A stretch of DNA of 64,000 bases from CAVQNQ01 sp963714205 (GCA_963714205.1 CAVQNQ010000001.1:1-64000), one strand, 5' to 3'. Positions 27,575-37,218 are shown, counted from the stretch's first letter. Notes: generated by a model not told the origin, from the sequence alone. Translations and numbers: made by a program.

Positions 27575-28171
27575 GTGCATAGCGCCGCCCTGGCCGCCGC
27601 GAGAAACCGGCTCATCCGGATATGATCCTTGCTGCCCGGGCGCGCTTTCGATGCGCGAGCAGGCATCCACGCCCCACGGCTGCACCAGCGCGATGGCTTC
27701 GGCCACGTTGGAACCATCCAGGCCGCCCGCCAGAATGACGCGCCGCGTGGCCACCCCCGCCAGCCGCCAATCGAAGCTCTTGCCGGCCCCACCATAGAGG
27801 TCCGCCGCCGGACCATCCAGCAGCAGGGCCTCGGCCGGGCACTCGTCGTAGCGCGACAGATCGAAACGCGCGCCGACGCGCACCGCCTTCCACACGGCCA
27901 GCGCGGGATAATCTTCGGGCTGCTCCTCGCCGTGCAGTTGCGCCACATCGAGCGCGGCCATGCGCGCGATCTCCTCGATGCGTCCCGGCCGCTCGTTGAC
28001 GAAGACGCCCACGCGCCGCACCCCAACCGGCGTGGCGATGCGCGCGGCCTGCTCCGGCGCGATGTACCGGGGGCTGCGCGCGTAGAAGTTGAATCCCAGC
28101 GCGTTGGCGCCCCCCTCGACCGCCCCGGCGGCGTCCTCCGGATTCGTGATGCCGCAGATTTTGAGGATCAT
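27571..28171 (-). CDS. trpF: Phosphoribosylanthranilate isomerase, one-base indel near the C-terminus
   Basis: About 199 residues, catalysing the Amadori rearrangement in tryptophan synthesis. It starts MILKICGITNPEDA with the catalytic Cys, has GVFVNE and LDGPAADLYGG, and AGGLDGSNVAEAI near the end. The end GVDACSRIESAPG should continue into GSKDHIRMSRFLAAARAAL, which sits in another frame; an extra G in the run at 27635-27640 explains this. As given, the frame runs into trpB and would look like a TrpF-TrpB fusion, which I reject. It overlaps trpC and trpB by four bases each. Confidence 0.92.
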
Positions 28172-28956
28172 GCCGCCCGCAGTCCCCGCAGGGCCGCCTC
28201 CGGATCTGCCGCCAGCATGAGTCGCTCGCCCACCAGGAACGCGCTGAAACCAGCCGCTCGCAGGGTGGCGATATCGCGCGCGTCGCGGATGCCGCTCTCG
28301 CTCACGCGCACCACGCTATCGGGTATGAATTCAGCGAGGCTCAGCGAGGTTTCGAGGGTCACCTGGAAGGTGGTGAGGTCGCGGTTATTGACGCCGATGA
28401 TTTCGCTGCCGGCGGCCACGGCTTTTTCGAGTTCCGCGCGGTTGTGCACTTCGACCAGCGCGGCTATCCGGTAGCGCGCAGCGGCCTCGCGGAAATCGCG
28501 GATCTGGCGCTCGGAGAGGATCGCGGCGATCAGCAGAATGGCATCCGCGCCGTGCGCCGCGGCCTCCATCACCTGGCAGGCGTCGATGGTGAAATCCTTG
28601 CGCAGCACCGGCAGCCGGGCCGCCTGGCGCGCCGTTGCGAGATCCGCCAGGCTGCCCTGGAAGAAGCGCTCGTCGGTGAGGACCGAAAGCGCCGCCGCGC
28701 CGCCGCGCTGGTACGCCGCGGCGATGCGTCCGGGCGCGAAATCGACCGGGAACACTCCCTTGCTCGGGGAGGCCTTCTTAATCTCCGCGATGATGGCCGG
28801 CGGGCGCGCCGATAGCGCCGCGCGGAAATCGCGACGGGATCCGACGAGAGGCTCTGCGCGCATCTCCCACTCCGCAATCGGGGGAGCGGACCGGGCGAGC
28901 TCTTCACGCTTGCTGGCGACAATACGGGCCAGGATGTCCGGAACAGGTTCGCTCAA
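28168..28956 (-). CDS. trpC: Indole-3-glycerol phosphate synthase
   Basis: A 262-aa barrel enzyme. Signature segments: AEIKKASPSKG with the catalytic Lys, VLTDERFFQGS, VLRKDFTID, LVEVHNRAELEKAV and GVNNRDLTTF, then SESGIRDARDI. It is the first gene of the aromatic operon on the minus strand; trpD, trpE and trpG are not in the window. The gene starts 48 bases after the OmpA-like gene, so promoter and regulation are uncertain. Confidence 0.96.
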   Translation of the reverse strand: MSEPVPDILARIVASKREELARSAPPIAEWEMRAEPLVGSRRDFRAALSARPPAIIAEIKKASPSKGVFPVDFAPGRIAAAYQRGGAAALSVLTDERFFQGSLADLATARQAARLPVLRKDFTIDACQVMEAAAHGADAILLIAAILSERQIRDFREAAARYRIAALVEVHNRAELEKAVAAGSEIIGVNNRDLTTFQVTLETSLSLAEFIPDSVVRVSESGIRDARDIATLRAAGFSAFLVGERLMLAADPEAALRGLRAA

Positions 28957-29004
28957 GGGTGTTTCTCTATGGTAACAGAAGGGCTGAGCGAACGAGTTGC
29001 GGCT

Positions 29005-30555
29005 TCACTGCGGCATCGTCACGCTGCCCGAGGGCGTCGTCGGGCCGATGCCGATAGGCGACCCGGATACGACCATATCGACCCGCCGGTTCTGCTGCCG
29101 CCCCGCGGCGGTGTCGTTCGATGCCACCGGGTCGGCCTTGCCCAAGCCGATCGCGGTGACCGAGTCGGCCGGGACCGACTGCTGGAGCAGGTAATCGCGC
29201 ACGGCGTCGGCGCGCTCCTGCGAGAGCTTGAGGTTGTATTCATCGCTCCCGACGTTGTCGGTATAGCCCTCCAGCTGGATCTTGAGGCCCGGATAAGCCA
29301 GCAGAATTCCCGACACCTTGGCCATCTTTTCGCGGGCGCCCGGTTTGAGCGTGTACTTATTGAAATCGAACAGCACGTCGGAGATATTCACGATAAGGCC
29401 GCGGGCGGTCTCGCGTGTTTCCAGGATCAGGTTCAACTGCTGGCGAAGGCGTTCCCTAAGCTCGGCCTTCCCGGCCTCCGCTTTCTGCCGGTCCGCCTCG
29501 GCTTGTTGGGCCTCCGTGCGGGCTCGCTCGGCCTGCGCGGCCAGGACACGCTGTTGTTCCAGGGCCTCGGCGCGAGCGGTTTCCGCGGCGGCGCGTTCCT
29601 GAGTGGCCCGGGCGGCGGCCGCTTCGGCTTCGGCCTTGGCCTGCTCGGCCGCTCTCTGCTGGGCTTCCGCCTGCGCACGGCGCTCTTGATCGAGCCGCGC
29701 CTGCTCCGCGGCTGCCTGCGCGGCAGCCCGCTCAGCCGCCTGTTCGTCTGCCTGGATTTGCTTTATCGTAATGATGCGGGCATCTTCGGCCATCTGCGCC
29801 GCTTCCCGCGCGTTCGTCTCGGAACGCTTGCGATCGTGACTCCGGTCCAGAAAGTCCCGGGCGTTCTGGAGATCGATGGCGGCCTTCTGCATGGTGTCGG
29901 CGGCGTACCGGTCGGCGCCGGCGAGGCGCGCAATCTCAATCGCATTTTCCGCTTCGGCGAGTTGCAAGGGACCTTTCGGATCGATCTTGACCGGTGCGTA
30001 CTTACCCCGATCCATGACGTATTGCCCGCGCTGCAAAAGCTGGTACTTGGCATCTACCTGTTCGATGGTCCCAGTGGTGTCTTTGCGGACAAAATTCTCG
30101 GCCACCACCACGTCGCTCGGCTGCGTCACCGCAAAATACGGCTCGGCGGTTACAATCAGCCCGAAGCTCTGCAAGTCGGTAGTCGAGAGGAGATCGGCGT
30201 GATCGCCCTGCAGGACAACCTCGCCCAGATTGGTGGCGCGCCCTTCCGGCGTAATCGCCCACAGCACGAAGGTCAGATACTCGGGGCCGTACTGTTGAGC
30301 CGGAGACATGTGATCCAAGTGAGTCTCGACCTTGGTCGATCCGAGCCGGCTTTCGACTTTCGCATCGCCTCTGGCGGCGGGCATTAACTCAGTGCCGCGG
30401 AAGCCGATGCTCGTAGTACCCGAGCGATGATTATAGTTGATGGCTTTCGTCGTACGGGATACAACGGTCACGCGAAAAATGGGCACCGGCTGCTCCGGCG
30501 GGGATTGCGCGAGCAGCACTCCCACCGATATTAGAAATAAGACTGTGGCTTTCAT
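29005..30555 (-). CDS. OmpA-family protein with long Ala/Glu/Gln coiled coil
   Basis: A 516-aa envelope protein. The start chosen at 30555 gives a signal peptide (MKATVLFLISVGVLLAQ). The N-terminal 220 residues are a beta-rich domain without a clear name. A highly charged helical rod of about 150 residues rich in A, E, Q and R (EQARLDQERRAQAEAQQRAA is part of it) follows. The C-terminal OmpA domain holds FDFNKYTLKPGAREKM, LEGYTDNVGSDEYN and NRRVDMVVSG, which bind peptidoglycan. It probably links outer membrane and wall, with the rod spanning the periplasm. Confidence 0.88.
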   Translation of the reverse strand: MKATVLFLISVGVLLAQSPPEQPVPIFRVTVVSRTTKAINYNHRSGTTSIGFRGTELMPAARGDAKVESRLGSTKVETHLDHMSPAQQYGPEYLTFVLWAITPEGRATNLGEVVLQGDHADLLSTTDLQSFGLIVTAEPYFAVTQPSDVVVAENFVRKDTTGTIEQVDAKYQLLQRGQYVMDRGKYAPVKIDPKGPLQLAEAENAIEIARLAGADRYAADTMQKAAIDLQNARDFLDRSHDRKRSETNAREAAQMAEDARIITIKQIQADEQAAERAAAQAAAEQARLDQERRAQAEAQQRAAEQAKAEAEAAAARATQERAAAETARAEALEQQRVLAAQAERARTEAQQAEADRQKAEAGKAELRERLRQQLNLILETRETARGLIVNISDVLFDFNKYTLKPGAREKMAKVSGILLAYPGLKIQLEGYTDNVGSDEYNLKLSQERADAVRDYLLQQSVPADSVTAIGLGKADPVASNDTAAGRQQNRRVDMVVSGSPIGIGPTTPSGSVTMPQ

Positions 30556-30674
30556 GTAAGATTGCATCCCCCGGCAGGTTTTGAGCACGTAAGCAACCAG
30601 TGATCGATTCTGGACAGCGGGCGGCTGGGAAGTGCGCTTGACTCGGAGCCTCCCGGCTGCCTACTATTCTTCTC

Positions 30675-31271
30675 TTGAGACTGCTGGTCTTCTCGGACAT
30701 CCACAACGATTGGACGGCCCTCCGGCGGCTGCTCGCCATCGAAGCTGATTACTACATCGCCGCCGGCGACCAGGTGACCTGGTCCAAGGGCATCGAGCAG
30801 TGCGGCGAGATTCTGGAAACGCGCGGCGAGCGGGTCTACGTGCTTCCCGGCAACCACGAATCGGCCGACCAGGTGGCCGGCATGTGCGCGCGCCATGGGT
30901 TGCACAATTTCCACGAACGCCACATTATGGCGGATGGTTGGCATATTGCGGGGCTGGGGTATTCCAATCCGACACCTTTCAATACGCCGGGAGAATATAA
31001 CGAGCAGCAACTCGCGGCGCGGCTGGGGCGCTTCGCCGACCTCTCGCCGTTGATCCTGGTGTGCCATGCGCCGCCCTACGGTACGGCTCTCGACGAGATC
31101 CGCCCGGGACTGCACGCCGGGTCGCGCTCGGTCCGCGAGTTTATCGACGCGCATCAGCCCGCGTACTTCTTCTGCGGGCATATCCACGAAGCCGAAGGCC
31201 GGGCCATCGCGATGGGCCGGACGCTCGCGCGCAACGTGGGCAAGACCGGGTATCTGCTAGAATTGAAATGA
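30675..31271 (+). CDS. Calcineurin-like metallophosphoesterase
   Basis: A 198-aa protein with a TTG start that places RLLVFSDIHND right at the N-terminus. The metal ligands are all visible: SDIHND, AAGDQV, LPGNHES, LVCHAPPYG and FFCGHIHEAEG. The substrate is unknown; the compact form resembles archaeal Ysh1/YfcE-type phosphodiesterases. It is followed by prfB after seven bases, so they may be co-transcribed. Confidence 0.88.
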   Translation: MRLLVFSDIHNDWTALRRLLAIEADYYIAAGDQVTWSKGIEQCGEILETRGERVYVLPGNHESADQVAGMCARHGLHNFHERHIMADGWHIAGLGYSNPTPFNTPGEYNEQQLAARLGRFADLSPLILVCHAPPYGTALDEIRPGLHAGSRSVREFIDAHQPAYFFCGHIHEAEGRAIAMGRTLARNVGKTGYLLELK

Positions 31272-31278
31272 CAAAACT

Positions 31279-32413
31279 ATGACAGTCGAAGAATTAGACC
31301 GCGCATATCTGCCCCTCCGCGAGAAGGCCCTGGCCGTGCGGAGGTATCTTTGACGCTCCCGCGCAGAAGCAGAAGCTAGCTCAAACCGAAGAACAGATCG
31401 CCCGGCCGGACTTCTGGAGCCAGCCCGAAAAAAGCCAGAAGGTCATGCAGGAGCGCAAGCGCCTGGAACAGGCCATCGCCAGCGACGAGCGCATACGCGG
31501 TCTCACCGAAGATCTCGATACGCTCTTCGAGCTGGCTCGCGAAGGCGAGGGCGTGGGCGCCGACATCGAGCGCGAGATGCAGTCGTTCTCCGAGCTGCTG
31601 GAGCGCCTGGAAACCGCCATGCTGCTTTCCGGCGAGAACGACGCCCGCGACGCCATCGTCACCATCCATCCCGGCGCTGGCGGAACCGAGAGCCAGGATT
31701 GGGCCGAGATGCTGCTGCGCATGTACCTGCGCTGGGCCGAACGCGAGGGTTTCCAGACGGTCATCACGGACCGGCTGGAGGGCGAGGGCGCGGGCATCAA
31801 GTCCGTCACGTTCGAAGTCAACGGCGAGAACGCCTACGGCCTGCTGCAATCGGAGATCGGCGTGCACCGTCTGGTGCGCATCTCGCCGTTCGACGCCAAT
31901 GCGCGCCGGCACACTTCGTTTGCCTCGGTGTTCGTCTACCCGCAGGTGGACGACGAAATCAAGATCGATATCAAGCAGGACGATCTGCGCATCGATACCT
32001 TCCGCTCTTCGGGCGCGGGCGGCCAGCACGTCAACATGACCGATTCGGCGGTGCGCATCACGCACTTCCCGACCAACATCGTGGTGCAGTGCCAGAACGA
32101 GCGCTCGCAGCACAAGAACCGCGACAGCGCCATGAAGCAGCTTCGCGCGCGGCTTTACGAATTCGAGCTGGAGAAGAAGCGCGTGGAAGCCCGCAAGACC
32201 GAGGATTCCAAGCTCGAGATCAACTTCGGCAGCCAGATCCGCAATTACGTGCTGGCGCCCTACCGCATGGTGAAAGATCTGCGCAGCCGGCTGGCGCTGG
32301 GCGACGTGGACCGCGTGCTGGAAGGCGATCTCGAACCGCTGATCCACGCCTACCTGGTGTGGCGCAAGACCGGCAAGACCGCCGGCGACGATAAGGACGA
32401 GTTGCCGGAGTGA
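31279..32413 (+). CDS. prfB: Peptide chain release factor 2, with programmed +1 frameshift
   Basis: RF2 of about 377 residues releases peptides at UGA and UAA. The reading frame begins at the ATG at 31279 and meets an in-frame TGA as codon 25 at 31351-31353. The +1 frame then continues DAPAQKQKL to the end. The slippery site AGG TAT CTT TGA C (31342-31354) is the classic RF2 recoding signal, so this UGA is a regulatory site, not an error. The protein has the RF2-specific SPF triplet and the GGQ motif in SSGAGGQHVNM. Low RF2 makes the ribosome slip and restore RF2, an autoregulatory loop. Confidence 0.96.
31342..31354 (+). promoter_or_regulatory. prfB programmed +1 frameshift site
   Basis: AGG (internal Shine-Dalgarno-like) TAT CTT TGA C: the CTT-TGA-C core and an upstream AGG at the proper distance are as in other bacterial prfB genes. 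Ribosomes pausing at the UGA slip forward one base onto UUU and continue. Confidence 0.95.
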
Positions 32414-33294
32414 GCCTCGCATACGCGGCGGAGTTGATCCGCGCCGGCCGCCTGGTGGCCTTCCCCACCGAAACGGTCTACGGGCTGGGCGCCAACGCGC
32501 TCGATGCCGCGGCCGTGGAACGCATCTTCGCCGCCAAGCGCCGTCCCCACTCGAGCCCGCTGATCGTGCACGTGGATGGGATCGAGATGGCGCGCAAGCT
32601 GGCTTTGCGATGGCCGGAGAGCGCCGAAACGCTGGCACGCATCTATTGGCCGGGACCGCTGACCCTGGTGGTGCCCAAGCGGCCGGAGATTCCGGACGTG
32701 GTGACAGCGGGCCTCGCGACCGTGGGGCTGCGCATGCCGGCGCACCCTCTGGCGATCGGGCTGATCCGCGCCGCGGGGGTACCCATCGCGGGTCCCAGCG
32801 CCAACCGCTTCAGCGAGCTTTCGCCCACCGCGGCCGCGCATATCCCGGAGACCCTGGCCGATTATGTGCTGGATGGCGGCCCGGCGCGCGTGGGCATCGA
32901 ATCCACGGTGCTCTCGCTGGTGGATGCGCCGCTGCTGCTGCGTCCCGGTGTGATTCCGCTGCCGGAGATCGAAGCGGCGATTGGCCCGGTTGCCGTGGCC
33001 GGGGAGCCGGCCGGGGGACCGCACGCATCGCCCGGAATGCACCGCCGCCACTACCGCCCCGCGACGCCGCTGCTCCTGCTCGACGCGAGCGATCGGGAAC
33101 CCCAAGGCCGCGGGGCGTGGCTGCGCATCGGCCGCGAAATGCCCGCCGATCCCCGCGAATATGCGGCAGCACTGTACGACACGCTGCACCGGCTTGACGC
33201 AGCGGGATTAGATTGGATCGCCGTGGAGAATCCGCCGGACAAACCCGAGTGGGCCGGCGTGCGCGACCGGCTACGCCGGGCGGCCGTGGAGTAG
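32410..33294 (+). CDS. tsaC: L-threonylcarbamoyladenylate synthase, Sua5 type
   Basis: A 294-aa Sua5/YrdC protein that makes threonylcarbamoyl-AMP for the t6A base of tRNAs decoding ANN. The YrdC domain (1-200) has VAFPTETVYGLGANA, the PLIVHV strand, WPGPLTLVV and PIAGPSANRFSELSPT. A C-terminal Sua5 domain follows, after HRRHYRP. The GTG start overlaps the prfB stop by four bases, so translation may be coupled. Its stop is four bases from the facing tRNA-Leu gene. Confidence 0.94.
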   Translation: MSLAYAAELIRAGRLVAFPTETVYGLGANALDAAAVERIFAAKRRPHSSPLIVHVDGIEMARKLALRWPESAETLARIYWPGPLTLVVPKRPEIPDVVTAGLATVGLRMPAHPLAIGLIRAAGVPIAGPSANRFSELSPTAAAHIPETLADYVLDGGPARVGIESTVLSLVDAPLLLRPGVIPLPEIEAAIGPVAVAGEPAGGPHASPGMHRRHYRPATPLLLLDASDREPQGRGAWLRIGREMPADPREYAAALYDTLHRLDAAGLDWIAVENPPDKPEWAGVRDRLRRAAVE

Positions 33295-33297
33295 TGG

Positions 33298-33383
33298 TGG
33301 CGAAGGTGGGGGTCGAACCCACACGTTCAGTGAAGAACGACGGATTTTGAGTCCGTTGCGTCTGCCAATTCCGCCACTTCGCC
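33298..33383 (-). tRNA. tRNA-Leu (anticodon CAA)
   Basis: An 86-nt class II tRNA. Acceptor ggcgaag pairs with cttcgcc. The anticodon stem is acgga/tccgt around the loop ctcaaaa, giving CAA (leucine). A long variable arm precedes the T-arm gtggg-ttcgacc-cccac. The 3' CCA is not encoded. It faces the tsaC gene with four bases between. Confidence 0.97.
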
Positions 33384-33479
33384 GCGTGACGCTCCCATCG
33401 TACCACGCGCGCGGCAGCCGCCTCCCCGCTCCTCTTCGACCGCTTTGACTTCGCGCGCGCGGCGGCTAATCCTGGTGAG

Positions 33480-35702
33480 GTGAGGGCCGGATTCGGAGTT
33501 CGCGCGCTGGCTGTCCAGATCGGCTTCACCGCCGCCATAGCCCAGATCGTCCTCCTGCGCGAGCTGATGGTAGTCTTCCACGGGAACGAGATCTCCGTGG
33601 GGCTGGTGCTGGCCTGCTGGCTGGCTTGGACGGCGGCGGGCGCAGCGCTGGGCGGGAGGCGCGGGAGGCCTCGCATCTGGATCGCCATCTGCGAAACCAC
33701 GCTGGCCGCGGGCCTCGCAGGCTCGGTCCTGGCGGTGCGGGCGGCCCGGCCCGCGCTTCACACCATCCCCGGAGAAAGCCTCGGCCCGGCGGCCATGCTG
33801 CTGGTTTCGCTCGCTGTGCTCATCCCGGTGTGCGTGCCGTTGGGCGCCCTCTTCGCGGCGGGCAGCCGCTGGTGGAGCGAGCGGACTTCGCTGGCCGCGG
33901 ACGCGGCCGGCGGCGCGGTTTACCTGCTGGAAGCCGTGGGATCCGCGGCGGGAGGCGTGCTGGCGGGTCTGGTGCTGGTGGAGCGCGTGGGGTCGCTCCA
34001 GATCGCCTGGGCGCTGGGCGGCGTGGCGCTCGCGGGCGGGATGGTGGCCTCCGAGCGCGCCTGGAAGTTGTTCCCGGTGGCCGCCGTGTGCCTGTGGGCG
34101 GGGCTGGCCATGGCTCTTCCGCGCGTGGATGCCGCTTCGGTGGCGCGCTCCTGGAACGGCTTCAAGCTTCTGGCCGTGCGCAACTCCGCCTACGGCAATT
34201 TGGCGGTGGTGGATAACGGCGGCAGCCGCAGCCTGTACGAGAACGGCCTGGTGCTGTTCACCGCGCCCGACCCTGCCGCGGCCGAAGAGGCGGTGCATTA
34301 CGGGCTGCTGGCGCACCCCGCGCCGCGCCAGGTTCTGCTCATCGGCGGCGGCATCGAGGGAAGCCTCGCGCAGGCGCTCCAGCATCCCAGCATCCAGGAC
34401 ATCGATTACGTGGAGCTCGATCCGGCGGTGTTGGAGCTGGCGCGCCGCTACTTCCCCGAATTTTGGAAGCCCATCGAGGCCGATCCGCGCGTGCGGGTTC
34501 ACGTCACCGATGGCCGCTGGTTCCTCAAGGCCGGGATCTCCCGCTACGATGTGATCATCGTCAACCTGCCGGACCCCCAGACGGCCCAGTTGAACCGCTT
34601 CTACACGCTCGAGTTCTTCGCGCAGGCCGCCCGGCGGCTCACCGATTCCGGAGTTCTCGCGTTCCAGCTCAGCGGTTCGGAGGATTATCTCAGCCCGGGC
34701 CTGGCCGATTTTCTTCGCTCCATCCACAAAACGCTGCGCGCCGTTTTCCCGGAAGTGGTGGTGATCCCCGGCGACCCCGTCCACTTTCTGGCCGCGCGCC
34801 GGAAAGGCGTCCTGCCCGCGGATGCCGAAGGGCTTCTGGCGCGCCTGCGCGAGCGGCATCTCCATACGCTTTATGTGCGCGATTACTACCTGCCCTTCCG
34901 CATGATGCCGGACCGCGTGGCGGACCTGGAAGCGCAGATCCGTCCGGAGCCGCGAACACCCGTGAATCGCGATTTCGCACCGGTGGCCTACTACTTCAAC
35001 CTGGCGTTCTGGAGCGGCCGCTTCCGGCCGGGATATGGCGATGCCTTCCGCCGGCTCGCGCGCGTCAGTTATGGCACGGTGGCGGCTGTGCTGGCGGCTC
35101 TTTTAGGAATCGCGGCCATCATGGGGCGCCGCCGCGCGCGGGCCCAGGCGGCCTTCGCCACGGCCGCCATGGGCTTCACCATGATCGGCCTTGAAATCTT
35201 GCTGATGCTGGCGTTCCAGGCCATCTACGGGTCTTTGTATCATCAGCTCGCTATCGTAATCGGCGCGTTCATGGCGGGGATGGCCGCGGGGAGCTGGCTG
35301 GCCCTTGGCCGAGGCGGTCGCGGCACGCTGGCGGCGCCGCAGATCCTGGGGGCCGCGGCCCCGCTGCTGCTGACCGGGATCTGCGAGGCGGTGGCGCGCT
35401 GGGCGGGCAGCGCCGGGAGCCAGTGGCTCTTTCCGCTTCTGGCGATGCTGTGCGGCGCGCTGGGCGGATACCAGTTCCGCGTGGCCAGCCGGATCTTCTT
35501 CGAAGCGGGAAAGGGCGGCAACCTGGGAGGGCCTTATGCGCTGGACCTGGCCGGCTCGTGCGCCGGGGCGGTGCTCTTCAGCGCTTACCTCATCCCGGTA
35601 TTCGGCTTCGCGCGCACCGCGGGGCTTATGGCCGTTGTGAGCCTGGCGCCCCTGGCCATGACGCATCGGTCCGGTCCCCGGGAGAATCGGCTCCGGGAAT
35701 AG
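33480..35702 (+). CDS. Membrane protein fused to a spermidine-synthase-like methyltransferase fold
   Basis: A 740-aa protein starting from GTG. The first 210 residues hold about six membrane helices (FTAAIAQIVLLRELMVVFHG, VLACWLAWTAAGAALGG and others). Residues 230-480 form a Rossmann-type methyltransferase fold similar to spermidine synthase: RQVLLIGGGIEGSL, DIDYVELDPAVLELAR, YDVIIVNLPDPQTAQLNRF. The aspartates for polyamine binding are not all evident. The C-terminal 220 residues are membrane helices again. Such fused proteins occur next to varied exported redox enzymes; function is unknown. The 3' end overlaps the facing MEMO-AMMECR1 gene by 77 bases. Confidence 0.82.
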   Translation: MRAGFGVRALAVQIGFTAAIAQIVLLRELMVVFHGNEISVGLVLACWLAWTAAGAALGGRRGRPRIWIAICETTLAAGLAGSVLAVRAARPALHTIPGESLGPAAMLLVSLAVLIPVCVPLGALFAAGSRWWSERTSLAADAAGGAVYLLEAVGSAAGGVLAGLVLVERVGSLQIAWALGGVALAGGMVASERAWKLFPVAAVCLWAGLAMALPRVDAASVARSWNGFKLLAVRNSAYGNLAVVDNGGSRSLYENGLVLFTAPDPAAAEEAVHYGLLAHPAPRQVLLIGGGIEGSLAQALQHPSIQDIDYVELDPAVLELARRYFPEFWKPIEADPRVRVHVTDGRWFLKAGISRYDVIIVNLPDPQTAQLNRFYTLEFFAQAARRLTDSGVLAFQLSGSEDYLSPGLADFLRSIHKTLRAVFPEVVVIPGDPVHFLAARRKGVLPADAEGLLARLRERHLHTLYVRDYYLPFRMMPDRVADLEAQIRPEPRTPVNRDFAPVAYYFNLAFWSGRFRPGYGDAFRRLARVSYGTVAAVLAALLGIAAIMGRRRARAQAAFATAAMGFTMIGLEILLMLAFQAIYGSLYHQLAIVIGAFMAGMAAGSWLALGRGGRGTLAAPQILGAAAPLLLTGICEAVARWAGSAGSQWLFPLLAMLCGALGGYQFRVASRIFFEAGKGGNLGGPYALDLAGSCAGAVLFSAYLIPVFGFARTAGLMAVVSLAPLAMTHRSGPRENRLRE

Positions 35703-37218
35703 CCGGCGGCGCCGCCTGGAGATCGCCGAAGACCAGCGCGGTGAAGCGGAAAAGATCCGCCGAGGGGTCCTGCCACGCCTTCGCGGGCAAGCCGGCTTTG
35801 AGACAAACCTGCTCGAGGAATTTAGCGCGGTCCCATTTCTCTTCCACAGGGACCTGCGGCAGCAGCAGCCCTTCGGCATCGCCCTCGCGGATGAGAAGGC
35901 CGTCGGTGCCGACGCGGATCTCCTTGGGGTCCATCACCCGCCGCATGGGGGAGAGCACCGAAACCTCGTATTCCAGCGCTCCCAGCTCGGCGGCCGTGAC
36001 GGGCCGGAAGCGCGTATCTTTCAGCGCGGCGAACATGGCCACCTCGCGCACGGTTATCCACAGCGGTTTGTACGGCGAGACGTAGCCAATGCAGCCGCGC
36101 AGCTCGCCGTGCTCGCGGAGCGTCACGAAGGCGCCGCGTTCCTGTTCGAGCGCGCTCATGCCGGAGGACGGGCTGTCGTCGGTTTTGCCCCGCTTAACGG
36201 CGGACTCCACGGACTTGCGGGCGATCCGGAGCAGCTCGTCCCGCTCCTTGCGGCTGAGCGAAAAGGCCTGTTCGCGCGAGGCGGTGTTCGCGGGAGCCTT
36301 CGAGAAGGCCACCGCGCCATAGCCCACCACGCGGCTCTTGTCGCCGGACGTATCGCCGGAATTCAGGTACTTCAAGACCTTGGCCTGATTCGCGCCCAGC
36401 CGTTCGGAGGCGATCATGGCCGCGATGATCGGTCCGCCTCCGCAGGCTTCCCACACGCGCAGGTCGAAATTGCGCGCCATGCTGAGGTAATCGAACTCCT
36501 CGATAGCGCGGAGCGTCTTGTGGTCGATCTTCACGGCGTCGTTGTAAGGGTGGTAGTGGGAGAGGTCCGAGCTGGCCACGATCAGCGTGTTGGTGCCTTT
36601 CACCAGTTTCGCCAGCGCCACGCCCAGCGCGCGGCAGGCGTCATAGCTCTGGTCGCCCATGATGATGGGGACGAGCTGAAACTTTCCGATCACCCTTTGC
36701 AGGTAAGGGAGCTGGGTCTCGAGTGAGTGCTCGGGCTTGTCCCGCGAAGGAGTATGGCCGGCTCCCGAGAGTCTGATGAGCCGGCTCGATGCGGCCAGTT
36801 TCACAGCGAACGCATGGTCCACGGGGACCTGGCCGAGCGGCGTGGTGTAGGCCGCGCCATCGTACACCGAGGCATAGTCGAACGCCTCGTAGTGCGAGGG
36901 CGCGATCACCACCACGCGGTCGAACGTGCGGCCTTTGAGCAGGGCATACGAATAAGCCGCCACCGGGCCGGCGAACTCGTAGCCGGCGTGGGGGGAGACG
37001 ATCGCCACCACGTCGTTCACGGCCGGCGGCGAGGCCTTGGCCAGGAAGCCATCGATCATCGTGCCGAGCTCCGCGGGATCGGCCGGATAGAACGATCCGG
37101 CCACCGCCATCGGCCGCACCTTCAGCGATTCCGCGCGGGTAACCTCTTTCTCGTGAAACAGCAGAAATCCCGCCACGAACAACAGGGCTCCGATCGCGCT
37201 GATAACTGGATATCTCAT
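35626..37218 (-). CDS. MEMO1-AMMECR1 fusion protein of the AmmeMemoRadiSam system
   Basis: A 530-aa protein. A single N-terminal membrane anchor (VISAIGALLFVAGFLLFHEK) precedes a MEMO domain (about 35-310) whose metal-site residues are present: H77 (SPHAGY), H109 (APSHY), H221 (SSDLSHYH) and C259 (EACG), matching the human MEMO1 ligands. The AMMECR1 domain (about 320-505) has the hallmark RGCIG at 374-378. The last 30 residues are a Pro/Gly-rich tail overlapping the facing gene. The ATG at 37218 overlaps the radical SAM gene stop as ATGA. The pair of families co-occurs with a radical SAM enzyme widely, but the job is unknown. The anchor suggests periplasmic function. Confidence 0.88.
   Translation of the reverse strand: MRYPVISAIGALLFVAGFLLFHEKEVTRAESLKVRPMAVAGSFYPADPAELGTMIDGFLAKASPPAVNDVVAIVSPHAGYEFAGPVAAYSYALLKGRTFDRVVVIAPSHYEAFDYASVYDGAAYTTPLGQVPVDHAFAVKLAASSRLIRLSGAGHTPSRDKPEHSLETQLPYLQRVIGKFQLVPIIMGDQSYDACRALGVALAKLVKGTNTLIVASSDLSHYHPYNDAVKIDHKTLRAIEEFDYLSMARNFDLRVWEACGGGPIIAAMIASERLGANQAKVLKYLNSGDTSGDKSRVVGYGAVAFSKAPANTASREQAFSLSRKERDELLRIARKSVESAVKRGKTDDSPSSGMSALEQERGAFVTLREHGELRGCIGYVSPYKPLWITVREVAMFAALKDTRFRPVTAAELGALEYEVSVLSPMRRVMDPKEIRVGTDGLLIREGDAEGLLLPQVPVEEKWDRAKFLEQVCLKAGLPAKAWQDPSADLFRFTALVFGDLQAAPPAIPGADSPGDRTDASWPGAPGSQRP

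Noticed and set aside
31279..31353. A prfB pseudogene due to UGA at codon 25
   Set aside because: The surrounding AGG-x3-CTT-TGA-C is the known RF2 recoding signal.
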